DNA of 64,000 nucleotides, taken from positions 1,798,001 to 1,862,000 of the forward strand of contig OY969816.1 in assembly GCA_963703385.1 (NCBI GenBank), in the 5' to 3' direction. The notes beneath the pieces were generated by a model. The model was not told the origin of the DNA and did no database searches. It saw only the letters and a list, made by a program, of their open reading frames with translations. The DNA is from Rhodoblastus sp963703385 (GTDB lineage Bacteria > Pseudomonadota > Alphaproteobacteria > Rhizobiales > Beijerinckiaceae). This document shows positions 8,808-16,528 of this stretch, in pieces (position 1 is the stretch's first letter; each line of letters opens with the position of its first letter). The position numbers and the translations under genes were made by a program.

Positions 8808-8914
8808 TCTAGAGCGTTTTCAAGCGAAGTGGAACCCGGTTCGCGTTAAGAAAACGCGTTAAAACAAGAATCTAGACCATTTTCATGTTTCCATGAAACT
8901 TGAAAATGGTCTAG
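8808..8914. repeat. Rhizobiales-type palindromic intergenic repeat
   Basis: From tctagagcgttttcaagcg (8808) to an imperfect tctaga end at 8877, this resembles the dispersed palindromic element seen between genes of many Rhizobiales. It is followed by a second perfect inverted repeat: ctagaccattttca (8872-8885) and tgaaaatggtctag (8901-8914). Together they fill most of the gap between gatC and the HlyD gene. Identification of the first part is from recall of similar elements; the second is seen directly. Confidence 0.65.
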
Positions 8915-8960
8915 CCGAAACCCTCGTCGCGGCGCGCCGGCGTCGGCCCTCCAGCCTCAG

Positions 8961-10019
8961 TCAGCGCCGCGCCACGGCAGGCGCCATGAAAAACACGTCC
9001 ACCCGCAATCCGGCCGGCAATTTGACCTCCGGGTCGAGATCGATCAGCGACTGCAGCACTTTCATATCGATTTTTTCGGCCGGGCGTCCGGTCTCGATCT
9101 TTTTGGCGCCGAGCCGTTCCGCGATCCGCGCCACCGTCCCGCCGAATCTCTTGCCCGGAAAGGCGTCGGCGGCGACCTCCACCCTTTGACCCACGGCGAT
9201 GCGGCCGATGTCGGTCTCGTCCACTTCGGCCCGAACCCTCAGCCGGCTGAGATCGCCGACGATGGCGATCGGCGTGGGATCGAAATTGGTCACCGATTCG
9301 CCGGCGTTGCGCTGCTTGCGCAGGACGATTCCGGCGATCGGCGAGCGGATGGTGAATTTGTCGAGTTCGGCTTGCGCCAGCTCGGCCTCGGCTTTGGCGC
9401 GCGCGACCGCGGCGCGGGCGATGGCGATGTCTTCCGCGCGCGCGCCGGTCTGGATGATCGCCAGTTTTTCGGCCATGACGGCGCGGCGCATCTTCAGCGA
9501 ATGGAGGGTCGAATCCGCCTGATCGAGCGCCGCTTGCGTGGCGGCGCCATGGTCCACCAGCGGCTTCTTGCGGTCGTAGTCGAGCTGGGCCAGTTTCAGT
9601 TCCGCGTCGAGTTCGGCGAGCTGGTCCACCGCCTCGCGCCGCTCCTCGGCGCGCGCGCCGTTGATCGTCTTGTCGAGCTGGGCCTGGGCGTCGGCGAGAT
9701 TGGCGCGCGCTTCGGCCAGCCGCGCCGCCTGTTCGCTGTTCTCGACAATGGCGATCGGCTGGTCGGCGGCGACCTTGTCGTTTTCCTCGACCAGCATTTT
9801 GGCGATCACGCCGATCACCTGCGAGGCGACCTGCCTTTCCTCGCCCCACGGCTCGACCACGCCGGGCGCGGCCGCCGCATAGCTACCGATCTTGACCGAA
9901 TCCGCGGCGCCGGGCGACGGCTGGGCGCGGCAAGGCGCGACCGAGCAGGCGGCAAGAGCGCAGGCCGCAAGGGCGGCGACGAAGGAGTCTCGAAGCAAGG
10001 AGTCTCGAACAAAGGTCAT
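8961..10019 (-). CDS. HlyD/DevB-type membrane fusion protein of an ABC exporter
   Basis: 352 residues. The periplasmic adaptor links the inner-membrane ABC transporter to an outer-membrane channel. The N-terminus has a hydrophobic signal with a possible lipobox-like LAACS near residue 21-25. A barrel-sandwich half VASQVIGVIAKMLVEENDKVAADQPIA follows. Long coiled-coil hairpin sequence spans about 95-225. The second lipoyl half is FTIRSPIAGIVLRKQRNAGESV, then a beta-barrel domain. Its ATG overlaps the stop of the ATPase gene (ATGA), completing a permease-ATPase-adaptor operon of DevBCA order. Confidence 0.88.
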   Translation of the reverse strand: MTFVRDSLLRDSFVAALAACALAACSVAPCRAQPSPGAADSVKIGSYAAAAPGVVEPWGEERQVASQVIGVIAKMLVEENDKVAADQPIAIVENSEQAARLAEARANLADAQAQLDKTINGARAEERREAVDQLAELDAELKLAQLDYDRKKPLVDHGAATQAALDQADSTLHSLKMRRAVMAEKLAIIQTGARAEDIAIARAAVARAKAEAELAQAELDKFTIRSPIAGIVLRKQRNAGESVTNFDPTPIAIVGDLSRLRVRAEVDETDIGRIAVGQRVEVAADAFPGKRFGGTVARIAERLGAKKIETGRPAEKIDMKVLQSLIDLDPEVKLPAGLRVDVFFMAPAVARR

Positions 10020-10747
10020 GGGGCGGCTCCCGCGGCGTGAACAATGGAGGCGGCCTGGACGCCGGACTTGTCGGGCGCGATACGGCCATCTTCGATACGG
10101 ACGATGCGATCGGCGAGCGATAGGATGCGCGGATCGTGGGTGACGATCGCCACGGCGCGATTCTGCTCATGCGCCAGCCGGCGAAACAGCTCCATGGTCC
10201 GATGACCGCTTTCGGCGTCGAGCGCGGCGGTCGGCTCGTCGGCCATCAGGATCAGCGGATCGCCGGCCAGCGCCCGGGCGATGGCGACGCGCTGCTTCTG
10301 GCCGCCGCTCAATTGGTTGGGATAAGCGTCGAGCCGCTGTTCCAGCCCGACCTCGCACAGCAGGCGGCGGGCGCGCGCCCGGCCCTCGCGCAGATCGGCG
10401 CGGGCGAGATCGAGCGCGACCAGGACATTTTCGGTCGCGGTCAGGACCGGGAACAGATTATAGCTCTGGAAGACAAAGCCGAAATATTTGAGCCTGAGCG
10501 CCCCTCTCTCCTCCTCGCTCAAACTCTCGATCGGCGCGCCGTCCAGCCAGACTTTTCCAAAGCTCGGGCGCAGCAGTCCGCCGAGAATATGCAGAAGCGT
10601 GGTCTTGCCGCTGCCCGAGGGGCCCATCAGCAGCAGAACCTCGCCGCGCCGCACCTCGACGTCGATCGCGTGCAAAGCGGCAAAAGCCGTCTCGCCGGTT
10701 CCGAAGACGTGGCCGACGTTCTGGGCGCGGAGAATGGTCGCGTTCAC
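10016..10747 (-). CDS. DevA/LolD-type ABC transporter ATP-binding protein
   Basis: 243 residues from GTG 10747, which overlaps the permease stop codon in GTGA; a longer frame upstream is only shadow. Walker A GPSGSGKT is at about residue 41, the signature motif LSGGQKQR is at about 142, and Walker B LILMADEP is followed by the H-loop THD. The family (MacB/LolD/DevA) powers MFP-linked exporters with FtsX-fold permeases, which matches both neighbours. Confidence 0.93.
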   Translation of the reverse strand: MNATILRAQNVGHVFGTGETAFAALHAIDVEVRRGEVLLLMGPSGSGKTTLLHILGGLLRPSFGKVWLDGAPIESLSEEERGALRLKYFGFVFQSYNLFPVLTATENVLVALDLARADLREGRARARRLLCEVGLEQRLDAYPNQLSGGQKQRVAIARALAGDPLILMADEPTAALDAESGHRTMELFRRLAHEQNRAVAIVTHDPRILSLADRIVRIEDGRIAPDKSGVQAASIVHAAGAAP

Positions 10748-11961
10748 CGAAAAACCTCCGCGGGATTGATCGCCGTCAGCTTGTTGATCGAAATGAGCGA
10801 CGCCATGACGCACATGGCCTCCATCACGACGCCGATCGCGAGCGAGAGCCATGTCGGCGCCTCCGGCGCGGCGCTGCTGTCGCTGCCGAGCCAGACCATG
10901 GTCAGCACCGCCGCCATGCCGACAATATAGCCGATCAGCCCGCCGATCAGCGCCTGCTTGACGACGATGGCGTAGAGATAGAACCGGCCGCCGCCGATGG
11001 CGCGAAGGGTGGCGTATTCGGGCAGCCGGTCCATGGTGCTGGCGTAGAGCGTCTGCGCGGCGATGACCACGCCGACCAGCAAGGCCAGCAGGGAGGACGA
11101 AATCATGGTGACGCCCGCGCCCGTCGAAAACAGCCAATAATTGCTGCTGCGGCTTGAGAATTCCGCGCCGGTCAGCACGTCCACATCCGGCATGCGCGCC
11201 GCCAGTTTTTCGCGCGTCGCTTCGATGGAGCCGCCGGGCGCGACGCGGATCGGCACGTAAGTGATGGCGTTTTCCGCATCGGGCAGGCTGGAAGAGATCG
11301 CGCGCGCCTTGCGCAGCGAGGTGAAGACATAGGGCGACTGGGTGAAGGTGCGGATGCCCGAGGTGAAGCCGACCACGCGGACGCGGCGGTCGTTGATCTC
11401 GAAAGTCTGGCCGATGCGATCGACGCCGAGTTTTTTCGCATAGAGCCGGTCAACGACGACGCCGTCGGGCCACAGCAGCGCCTGGCGCGGGTCAACGCCG
11501 TCGCGAAGATTCCAGGGCAGCCCCATTCTGGCGTCCGGCTCGATCCCGACGATGATCACCGTCTCGCGGACGCCGTCCGGCTTTTTCCAGAATCCGAAGC
11601 CGAGCAGATAGGGTTCGGCGACGGCGACTCCGGGAGTCGACAAAGCCTCGAAGCGCCGGCGCTCCTGAAGCGGCGTGGCGAGATCGATGGTCTTGACGCC
11701 ATGCGCCGCGATCCACAGATCGGCGCCCGAGTGATCGACCAGCGTCGCCGTCGTATGCACGAAATTGACAAGCATGCCGAGCTGAATGCCCATCAGCAAA
11801 GTGGCGAAGGCGATGCCGACGATGGTGACGGCGAAGCGGACGCGGTCATGGACCAGATTGCGCCAGGCGATCAGCCCGGTCATGCCCGGCCGCCACAGTT
11901 TTTCGCGCGGCGCGGCGGGCAAGGACGAACGATCGAGAACCAGCGCGTCCTTCTGCGACAC
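10744..11961 (-). CDS. DevC-type (FtsX/MacB fold) ABC transporter permease
   Basis: 405 residues. One N-terminal transmembrane segment (RFAVTIVGIAFATLLMGIQLGML, about 42-64) precedes a large periplasmic domain. Three C-terminal segments follow (MISSSLLALLVGVVIAAQTLY, YAIVVKQALIGGLIGYIVGMAAVL, WLSLAIGVVMEAMCVMASL). That 1+3 layout is the MacB/FtsX permease fold. DevC homologues work with DevA and DevB to export glycolipids in cyanobacteria; the substrate here is unknown. The gene is first in the operon, facing a divergent TetR regulator and two operator-like palindromes. Confidence 0.9.
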   Translation of the reverse strand: MSQKDALVLDRSSLPAAPREKLWRPGMTGLIAWRNLVHDRVRFAVTIVGIAFATLLMGIQLGMLVNFVHTTATLVDHSGADLWIAAHGVKTIDLATPLQERRRFEALSTPGVAVAEPYLLGFGFWKKPDGVRETVIIVGIEPDARMGLPWNLRDGVDPRQALLWPDGVVVDRLYAKKLGVDRIGQTFEINDRRVRVVGFTSGIRTFTQSPYVFTSLRKARAISSSLPDAENAITYVPIRVAPGGSIEATREKLAARMPDVDVLTGAEFSSRSSNYWLFSTGAGVTMISSSLLALLVGVVIAAQTLYASTMDRLPEYATLRAIGGGRFYLYAIVVKQALIGGLIGYIVGMAAVLTMVWLGSDSSAAPEAPTWLSLAIGVVMEAMCVMASLISINKLTAINPAEVFR

Positions 11962-12014
11962 GGCGCTTCTCCTCTGGCGCGTTGCGTCTTGACGGGCCCG
12001 GACCGTCAGGGTTA

Positions 12015-12056
12015 ATGTTTACGCTGTATACATCACGATGTTTACAACGTCAACAT
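12015..12056. promoter_or_regulatory. Two 19-bp operator-like palindromes (probable TetR sites)
   Basis: Copy 1 at 12015-12033 reads ATGTTTAC-gct-GTATACAT and copy 2 at 12038-12056 reads ATGTTTAC-aac-GTCAACAT. Each is a palindrome with one mismatched pair, and their centres are 23 bp apart, about two helical turns. They lie between the exporter operon and the divergent TetR gene. Copy 2 covers the upstream ATG at 12038, which argues that the regulator starts downstream. Binding is inferred. Confidence 0.7.
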
Positions 12057-12073
12057 CGCTTCGGGGAAATTCC

Positions 12074-12700
12074 TTGACCGCCCTTCCCGCCTCGCCCTCG
12101 ACAAACCGACCGGACGATCTCAAGCGCCGGCTCACCCAGGCCGCGCGCGACATTCTGGCACGCGAGGGTCTCGCCGGTTTAAGCCTGCGCGGCGCGGCGC
12201 GGGCCTGCGGCGTGTCCCATATGGCGCCCTACCGGCACTTCGCCAGCAAGGACGATCTGCTGGCCGCCGTCGCCGCACAGGGCTTCCACGACCTGTCCGC
12301 CGCGCTCGACGCGGCGGCGGCGCGGTCCGGCGGCGATCTGGCGAGTCTGGAGCTGGGCGTCGCCTATGTGCTGTTCGCTTGCGACAATCCCTCGCTGTAC
12401 CGGCTGATGTTCGGTCCGACGCTGGACCCTTGCGACCGCTTTCCCGAACTGACGGCGGCCGGACAGGCGGCGTTCGCGCGCTGTGTCGCGGCCGCCCGCG
12501 CGCTGGGCCATGATTGCGCCCCGCCAGCCGAAGGCGAGCCGCCGCCTCCCGCCGCGGCGGCTCTATGGGCTCAGGCGCATGGCCTTTCCTCCCTGGCCAT
12601 CGACCGCCTGATTCCCTTGCCGGACGATCTGGCGCGGCGCCGTGAATTCATTACCCAGGTTTTGCTCGTCGGACTGGGCGGGCTGCGCGGCGGCGGATGA
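12074..12700 (+). CDS. TetR-family transcriptional regulator
   Basis: About 208 residues from TTG 12074 (preceded by tcggggaaa), or 220 from ATG 12038. The N-terminal helix-turn-helix is clear: LTQAARDILAREGLAGLSLRGAARACGVSHMAPYRHFASKDDLLAAVA. The C-terminal domain, with DNPSLYRLMFGP, is the WHG/TetR_C_13 type. The downstream start is preferred because the ATG lies inside a palindromic operator. It probably represses itself and the divergent exporter genes. The ligand is unknown. Confidence 0.88.
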   Translation: MTALPASPSTNRPDDLKRRLTQAARDILAREGLAGLSLRGAARACGVSHMAPYRHFASKDDLLAAVAAQGFHDLSAALDAAAARSGGDLASLELGVAYVLFACDNPSLYRLMFGPTLDPCDRFPELTAAGQAAFARCVAAARALGHDCAPPAEGEPPPPAAAALWAQAHGLSSLAIDRLIPLPDDLARRREFITQVLLVGLGGLRGGG

Positions 12701-12746
12701 TCGCCGTCCCAAAGCCGCGATTTCAATCGAAAGGGCGCCAGCCGAT

Positions 12747-13445
12747 TCAGAACTGGATGGCCTCGCCGATTTGCGGCACATGGACTCTGGCGCGCGAGCC
12801 CTCCATGGCGGCGACAAAAGCGTCGGGCGTCTGGTCGATGATCGGGAAAGTGCCGTAATGCATCGGAATGACGTGGCGGAAATCGAAATAACGTTTTGCC
12901 GCCAGCGCCGCCGTCTTGCCGTCCATGGTGAAGCGGTCGCCGACCGGGATCAGGCCGATTTCCGGGCGGTACAGCTCGCGGATCAGGTCCATGTCGGAAA
13001 AGATCGCGGTGTCGCCGGCATGATAGACGTGGGGGCCGAATTGCGGCAGTAGGACCACGCCATTGGGATTGCCGAGATAGACCGGCTGGCCGTCGATCAT
13101 CGTGCTCGCCGAATGCAGCGCCGGCGTCAGGGCGACGGAAAATTCGCCGCAGGGGATCACGCCGCCGGTATTTCCGGGATTGATGTTTTCCGCGCCCTTG
13201 CCGGAGAGATACATGCAGATTTCGAAATTGGCCACGATCTGCGCGCCGGTTTTTTGGGCGATCTCCGGCGCGTCGCCGATATGGTCGTCATGCCCGTGGG
13301 TGAGCACGATATGGGTGACGCCCGCCGCGACCTCGTCCAGGCTGCCGGTGAATTTCGCATTGCCGGTGAGGAAGGGGTCGATGAGGATGTGGGAATCGCG
13401 CAGGTCGACGCGGAAGGCCGAATGGCCGAGCCAGGTGATTTTCAT
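12747..13445 (-). CDS. UPF0173-type metal-dependent hydrolase (metallo-beta-lactamase fold)
   Basis: 232 residues. Metal-binding motif THGHDDHIGD at about 49-58 (HxHxDH), with further ligands in LTPALHSAS and GDTAIFSDM and a C-terminal MHYGTFP. The start ATG gives the MKITWLGHSAF beginning that is standard for the YtkL/UPF0173 family. Substrate unknown. It stands alone between the TetR gene (convergent) and miaA. Confidence 0.92.
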   Translation of the reverse strand: MKITWLGHSAFRVDLRDSHILIDPFLTGNAKFTGSLDEVAAGVTHIVLTHGHDDHIGDAPEIAQKTGAQIVANFEICMYLSGKGAENINPGNTGGVIPCGEFSVALTPALHSASTMIDGQPVYLGNPNGVVLLPQFGPHVYHAGDTAIFSDMDLIRELYRPEIGLIPVGDRFTMDGKTAALAAKRYFDFRHVIPMHYGTFPIIDQTPDAFVAAMEGSRARVHVPQIGEAIQF

Positions 13446-13520
13446 GGCGGACGCCTCTCGTGTAAAACCAGCGCGAGTTTAGTCCCGCGCGAGCGCGACG
13501 CAAGCCGGTCCCGCGGCGCG

Positions 13521-14441
13521 CTATTCGACCGCCGCCCAGGAAAATTCCGCCAACTGCGTCCGCGCGAAAGTGAACTGGCGCCTGGCATATTGGCGGCTGT
13601 CGCGCTTGCCCTGCTCGGCCGCCGCCTCAAGCGGCATTTCGCCGCGCAGAAAAGCCATCAGGCCCGGAACCCCGACCGCGCGCATCGCCGGCAGCGCCGG
13701 GTCGAGGCCGCGCGCCATCAGGCGGCGGACTTCCTCCAAGGCGCCTTGCGCCATCATCTTGTCGAAACGCGCGTCGATCCGGGCATGGAGTTTTTCACGC
13801 TCGGGCGCCAGGAAGAGACATTGGCACTGGGCCGCATCGAGCAAGGCCCCCTCGCGCGCGCCCTGAAAATGTGCGAGCGGCATGCCGAAAGCCTCGAAAA
13901 TCTCCAGCGCGCGGAGAATGCGCTGCGGGTCGCTGGGGCGCAATCGCGCCGCCGTCTCCGGATCGCGCGCCCGCAGTCTCGCGAAAAGCTCTTCCGGCGC
14001 GACGCCTTGCGCTTGAGCCCGCACCCGCGCCCGCACGTCCGCCGGCACGGCGGGGATATTGGACAGCCCGTGCAGCAAAGCCTTGAAATACATGCCGGTG
14101 CCGCCGACGAAAATCGGCAGCTTTTCCAGCCGCGCGGCTTCGATCAAAGCGGATTTGGCGTCGGCAAGCCACAGGCCGACGGAATGGTTGCGCTCGGCGC
14201 CGACATGGCCGAAAAGCAGATGCGGAATATCGCCCATTTCCTCGGGCGAAGGGCGGGCCGAGAGGATTTCCAGGTCGCGATAGACCGCCATGGAATCGGC
14301 GTTGATCACGACGCCGTTTTCCTCCTGCGCGAGCAGAACCGCGCGCGCGGACTTGCCGCTGGCCGTCGGCCCTGCCAAAAGGATGGCTCGGACATCTTTT
14401 CGAATCGGTAGTTCGCGAGCGTTCAACAACTGATGACCCAT
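13521..14441 (-). CDS. miaA: tRNA dimethylallyltransferase
   Basis: 306 residues from ATG 14441; the enzymatic core starts at VRAILLAGPTASGKSA. It isopentenylates A37 of UNN-reading tRNAs. Visible: P-loop GPTASGKS, INADSMAVYRDL, the FVGGTGMYFKALLHGL motif, and RDSRQYARRQFTFAR near the C-terminus. The start is uncertain. ATG 14441 lies 9 bp inside the divergent serB gene; TTG codons near 14428 are alternatives that would reduce the overlap. The larger frame upstream is the shadow of serB. Confidence 0.93.
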   Translation of the reverse strand: MGHQLLNARELPIRKDVRAILLAGPTASGKSARAVLLAQEENGVVINADSMAVYRDLEILSARPSPEEMGDIPHLLFGHVGAERNHSVGLWLADAKSALIEAARLEKLPIFVGGTGMYFKALLHGLSNIPAVPADVRARVRAQAQGVAPEELFARLRARDPETAARLRPSDPQRILRALEIFEAFGMPLAHFQGAREGALLDAAQCQCLFLAPEREKLHARIDARFDKMMAQGALEEVRRLMARGLDPALPAMRAVGVPGLMAFLRGEMPLEAAAEQGKRDSRQYARRQFTFARTQLAEFSWAAVE

Positions 14442-15368
14442 GTCGCCACTCTGGTCGGCGCGCCCGGCGCTGAAATCCTGACCGCCGATCTCCTCGCCGC
14501 CGCCGCCAAACGCCTGCCCGGCGCTGGCGAGCCCGTGATTCTCTCGGCCGGCGAGGCCGCCGATATTCCTTTCGCACCCGGCGCCGCCCATGGCAATCGC
14601 GACGACGGCGCGTTCGCCGACGCGGCATATTGCCGCGCCGCATCTTCCGTGCTGCGGCTCGGCCTGGGCGAGGCGCCGGTCGATATTTTCGTCCAGCCGA
14701 TCGAGGGCCGGCGCAAGAAGCTGCTGCTCGCCGACATGGATTCGACCATGATCGGCCAGGAGTGCGTCGACGAACTGGCCGATTTCGTCGGGCTGAAGGA
14801 GATGGTCGCGGAAATCACCGAACGCGCCATGCGCGGCGAGGTCGCCTTCGAGCCGGCGCTGCGCGAGCGCGTCGCCCTGCTCGCCGGGCTCGACGCCGGC
14901 GTGGTGGACCAGGCGATTCAAGAGCGCATCACTTTGACCCCCGGCGGGCGGGTTCTGGTGCAGACCATGCGGGCGCATGGGGCCTATACCGCGCTGGTCT
15001 CCGGCGGCTTCACCGTCTTCACGTCGCGCGTCGGCGAGGCCATCGGTTTCCACGAGAACCGCGCCAATATTCTGGAGATCGAGAACGGCAGGCTCGCCGG
15101 CCGCGTCGCCGAGCCGATCCTGGGCAAGGCGGCCAAGCTCGCGACGCTGCAGGAGCTAACCGCCGCCCACGGCCTTGCCCCCCATGAGACGCTGGCGATC
15201 GGCGACGGGGCCAACGATCTCGCCATGCTGGAGGGGGCGGGCCTCGGCGTCGCCTATCACGCCAAACCGGCGGTGGCCGCCGCCGCCCAGGCGCGGGTCG
15301 ATCACGGCGACCTCACCGCGCTGCTTTATGCGCAGGGTTTTGCGGCCGATGAATTCGTGACGGATTGA
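14433..15368 (+). CDS. serB: Phosphoserine phosphatase
   Basis: 311 residues. Last step of serine synthesis, removing phosphate from O-phosphoserine. HAD motif I is LLADMDSTMIGQECVDELADF (nucleophile Asp and acid/base Asp). Motif II is ALVSGGFTVF. Motif III/IV is GKAAKL then AIGDGANDLAMLEGAGLGVAYHAKP. The ~95-residue N-terminal extension matches SerB of proteobacteria (ACT-like region). The 5' end overlaps the divergent miaA start region. Confidence 0.95.
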   Translation: MTHVATLVGAPGAEILTADLLAAAAKRLPGAGEPVILSAGEAADIPFAPGAAHGNRDDGAFADAAYCRAASSVLRLGLGEAPVDIFVQPIEGRRKKLLLADMDSTMIGQECVDELADFVGLKEMVAEITERAMRGEVAFEPALRERVALLAGLDAGVVDQAIQERITLTPGGRVLVQTMRAHGAYTALVSGGFTVFTSRVGEAIGFHENRANILEIENGRLAGRVAEPILGKAAKLATLQELTAAHGLAPHETLAIGDGANDLAMLEGAGLGVAYHAKPAVAAAAQARVDHGDLTALLYAQGFAADEFVTD

Positions 15369-15441
15369 AGCGCGGCGCTCAATCCGCTCAGCTATCCTGC
15401 CAACCACGCCCGCGCTCGGTCCATCGGCGGCGGAACGCGCC

Positions 15442-16503
15442 TCACTTGATCCGTGCGATCTGCGCCTCACTGAGCCCGCGGACGAAATCCGGCAGCGGGA
15501 TGAAGCCGACAGGCGCGAGATAAGCCTCGCTATTGCCGCCGGTCGCCGAGATCGCCCACCGCAGAAAGGCGCTCAGCGCCTGGGTCGTTGCGCCGTCGGG
15601 CTGCGCATTCGACACCATCACATATTCGTAATTGACCAAAGGATAGCTGTCGTCGCCGGGGGCGAAGACGAGGCTGATGCGCTCGTAAGGCGGGGTGCGG
15701 GGGTCGAGCTCCGCGGCGCCGGCGGCGATTGTTTGCGGCGTGGGAAGAAGGAACTTCCCGTTCTGGTTCTTGACCACCGCCGTGTGGAGCTTGGCTTCGG
15801 CGATCTGCTTGGCGTAGCTGACGCCCACATAGCCGATCGAATCAGGGGTGGCGGCGAGCGCCTCGACCACGCCGGTGTTCCCGGTCGCGGCTTTTTCCGC
15901 CGCGACCTTGGGCCATGCGATATCGGTGCCGAAGCCGGGATTGTCCTGCCAGCTTTCGGCCGAGAAATCCAGGAACTGGGTGAAGACGAACGTGTCGCCG
16001 GAGCCGTCGGCGCGGCGGATCGGGACGATCGTCCTGTGGGGCAGGGCCACGCCCGGATTTATCGCCTTCAGCGTCGGGTCGTCCCATTGCGTGACGGTCC
16101 CGCGATAGATGGCGGCGAGCGTCGGGCCGTCGATCTTGAGGTGGGCGTAAGCCATGCCCGGCAGGTTATAGTTGATCGTCAGAGCGGAAATGGCGAGCGG
16201 GATATCGAGAATTTGAGGGTTGTGCGCCGCCACCGCGTCCGAAACATAAGCGTCCGAGGCGCCGATGCGGACGGTTCCGGCGATTGCGTCCTTGATCCCG
16301 GCGCCGGAGCCGGTCGCCGCCGCGGTCAGCGTGACGTCGGGGGCCACTTTTTTATAGCCCGCGACCCAGGATTGGAAGAGCGGGTAGAGAAGGGTCGAAC
16401 CGCTCTCGCTGAGGCTAACCTCAGCCGCATGCGCGGCCGGACCCGCAACCACGAAGGCGACGGCGACGGCGCCGACGAAGGCTCGGTGAAGTCTGTCGAA
16501 CAT
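15442..16503 (-). CDS. pstS: Phosphate ABC transporter substrate-binding protein, PstS family
   Basis: 353 residues. The signal peptide ends at about AHA-AEVS (residue 27). The PstS phosphate site is recognisable in SLSESGSTLLYPLFQSW and TGSGAGIKDAIAGTVRIGASDA, and in RRADGSGDTFVFTQFL. It captures phosphate in the periplasm. Unusually there is no pstCAB next to it. The neighbour upstream is an MFS transporter of the phosphate-symporter type, 25 bp away, so the two look co-transcribed. Confidence 0.9.
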   Translation of the reverse strand: MFDRLHRAFVGAVAVAFVVAGPAAHAAEVSLSESGSTLLYPLFQSWVAGYKKVAPDVTLTAAATGSGAGIKDAIAGTVRIGASDAYVSDAVAAHNPQILDIPLAISALTINYNLPGMAYAHLKIDGPTLAAIYRGTVTQWDDPTLKAINPGVALPHRTIVPIRRADGSGDTFVFTQFLDFSAESWQDNPGFGTDIAWPKVAAEKAATGNTGVVEALAATPDSIGYVGVSYAKQIAEAKLHTAVVKNQNGKFLLPTPQTIAAGAAELDPRTPPYERISLVFAPGDDSYPLVNYEYVMVSNAQPDGATTQALSAFLRWAISATGGNSEAYLAPVGFIPLPDFVRGLSEAQIARIK

Positions 16504-16528
16504 AACGGCCCTTTCGCAGGTGTGGAAT

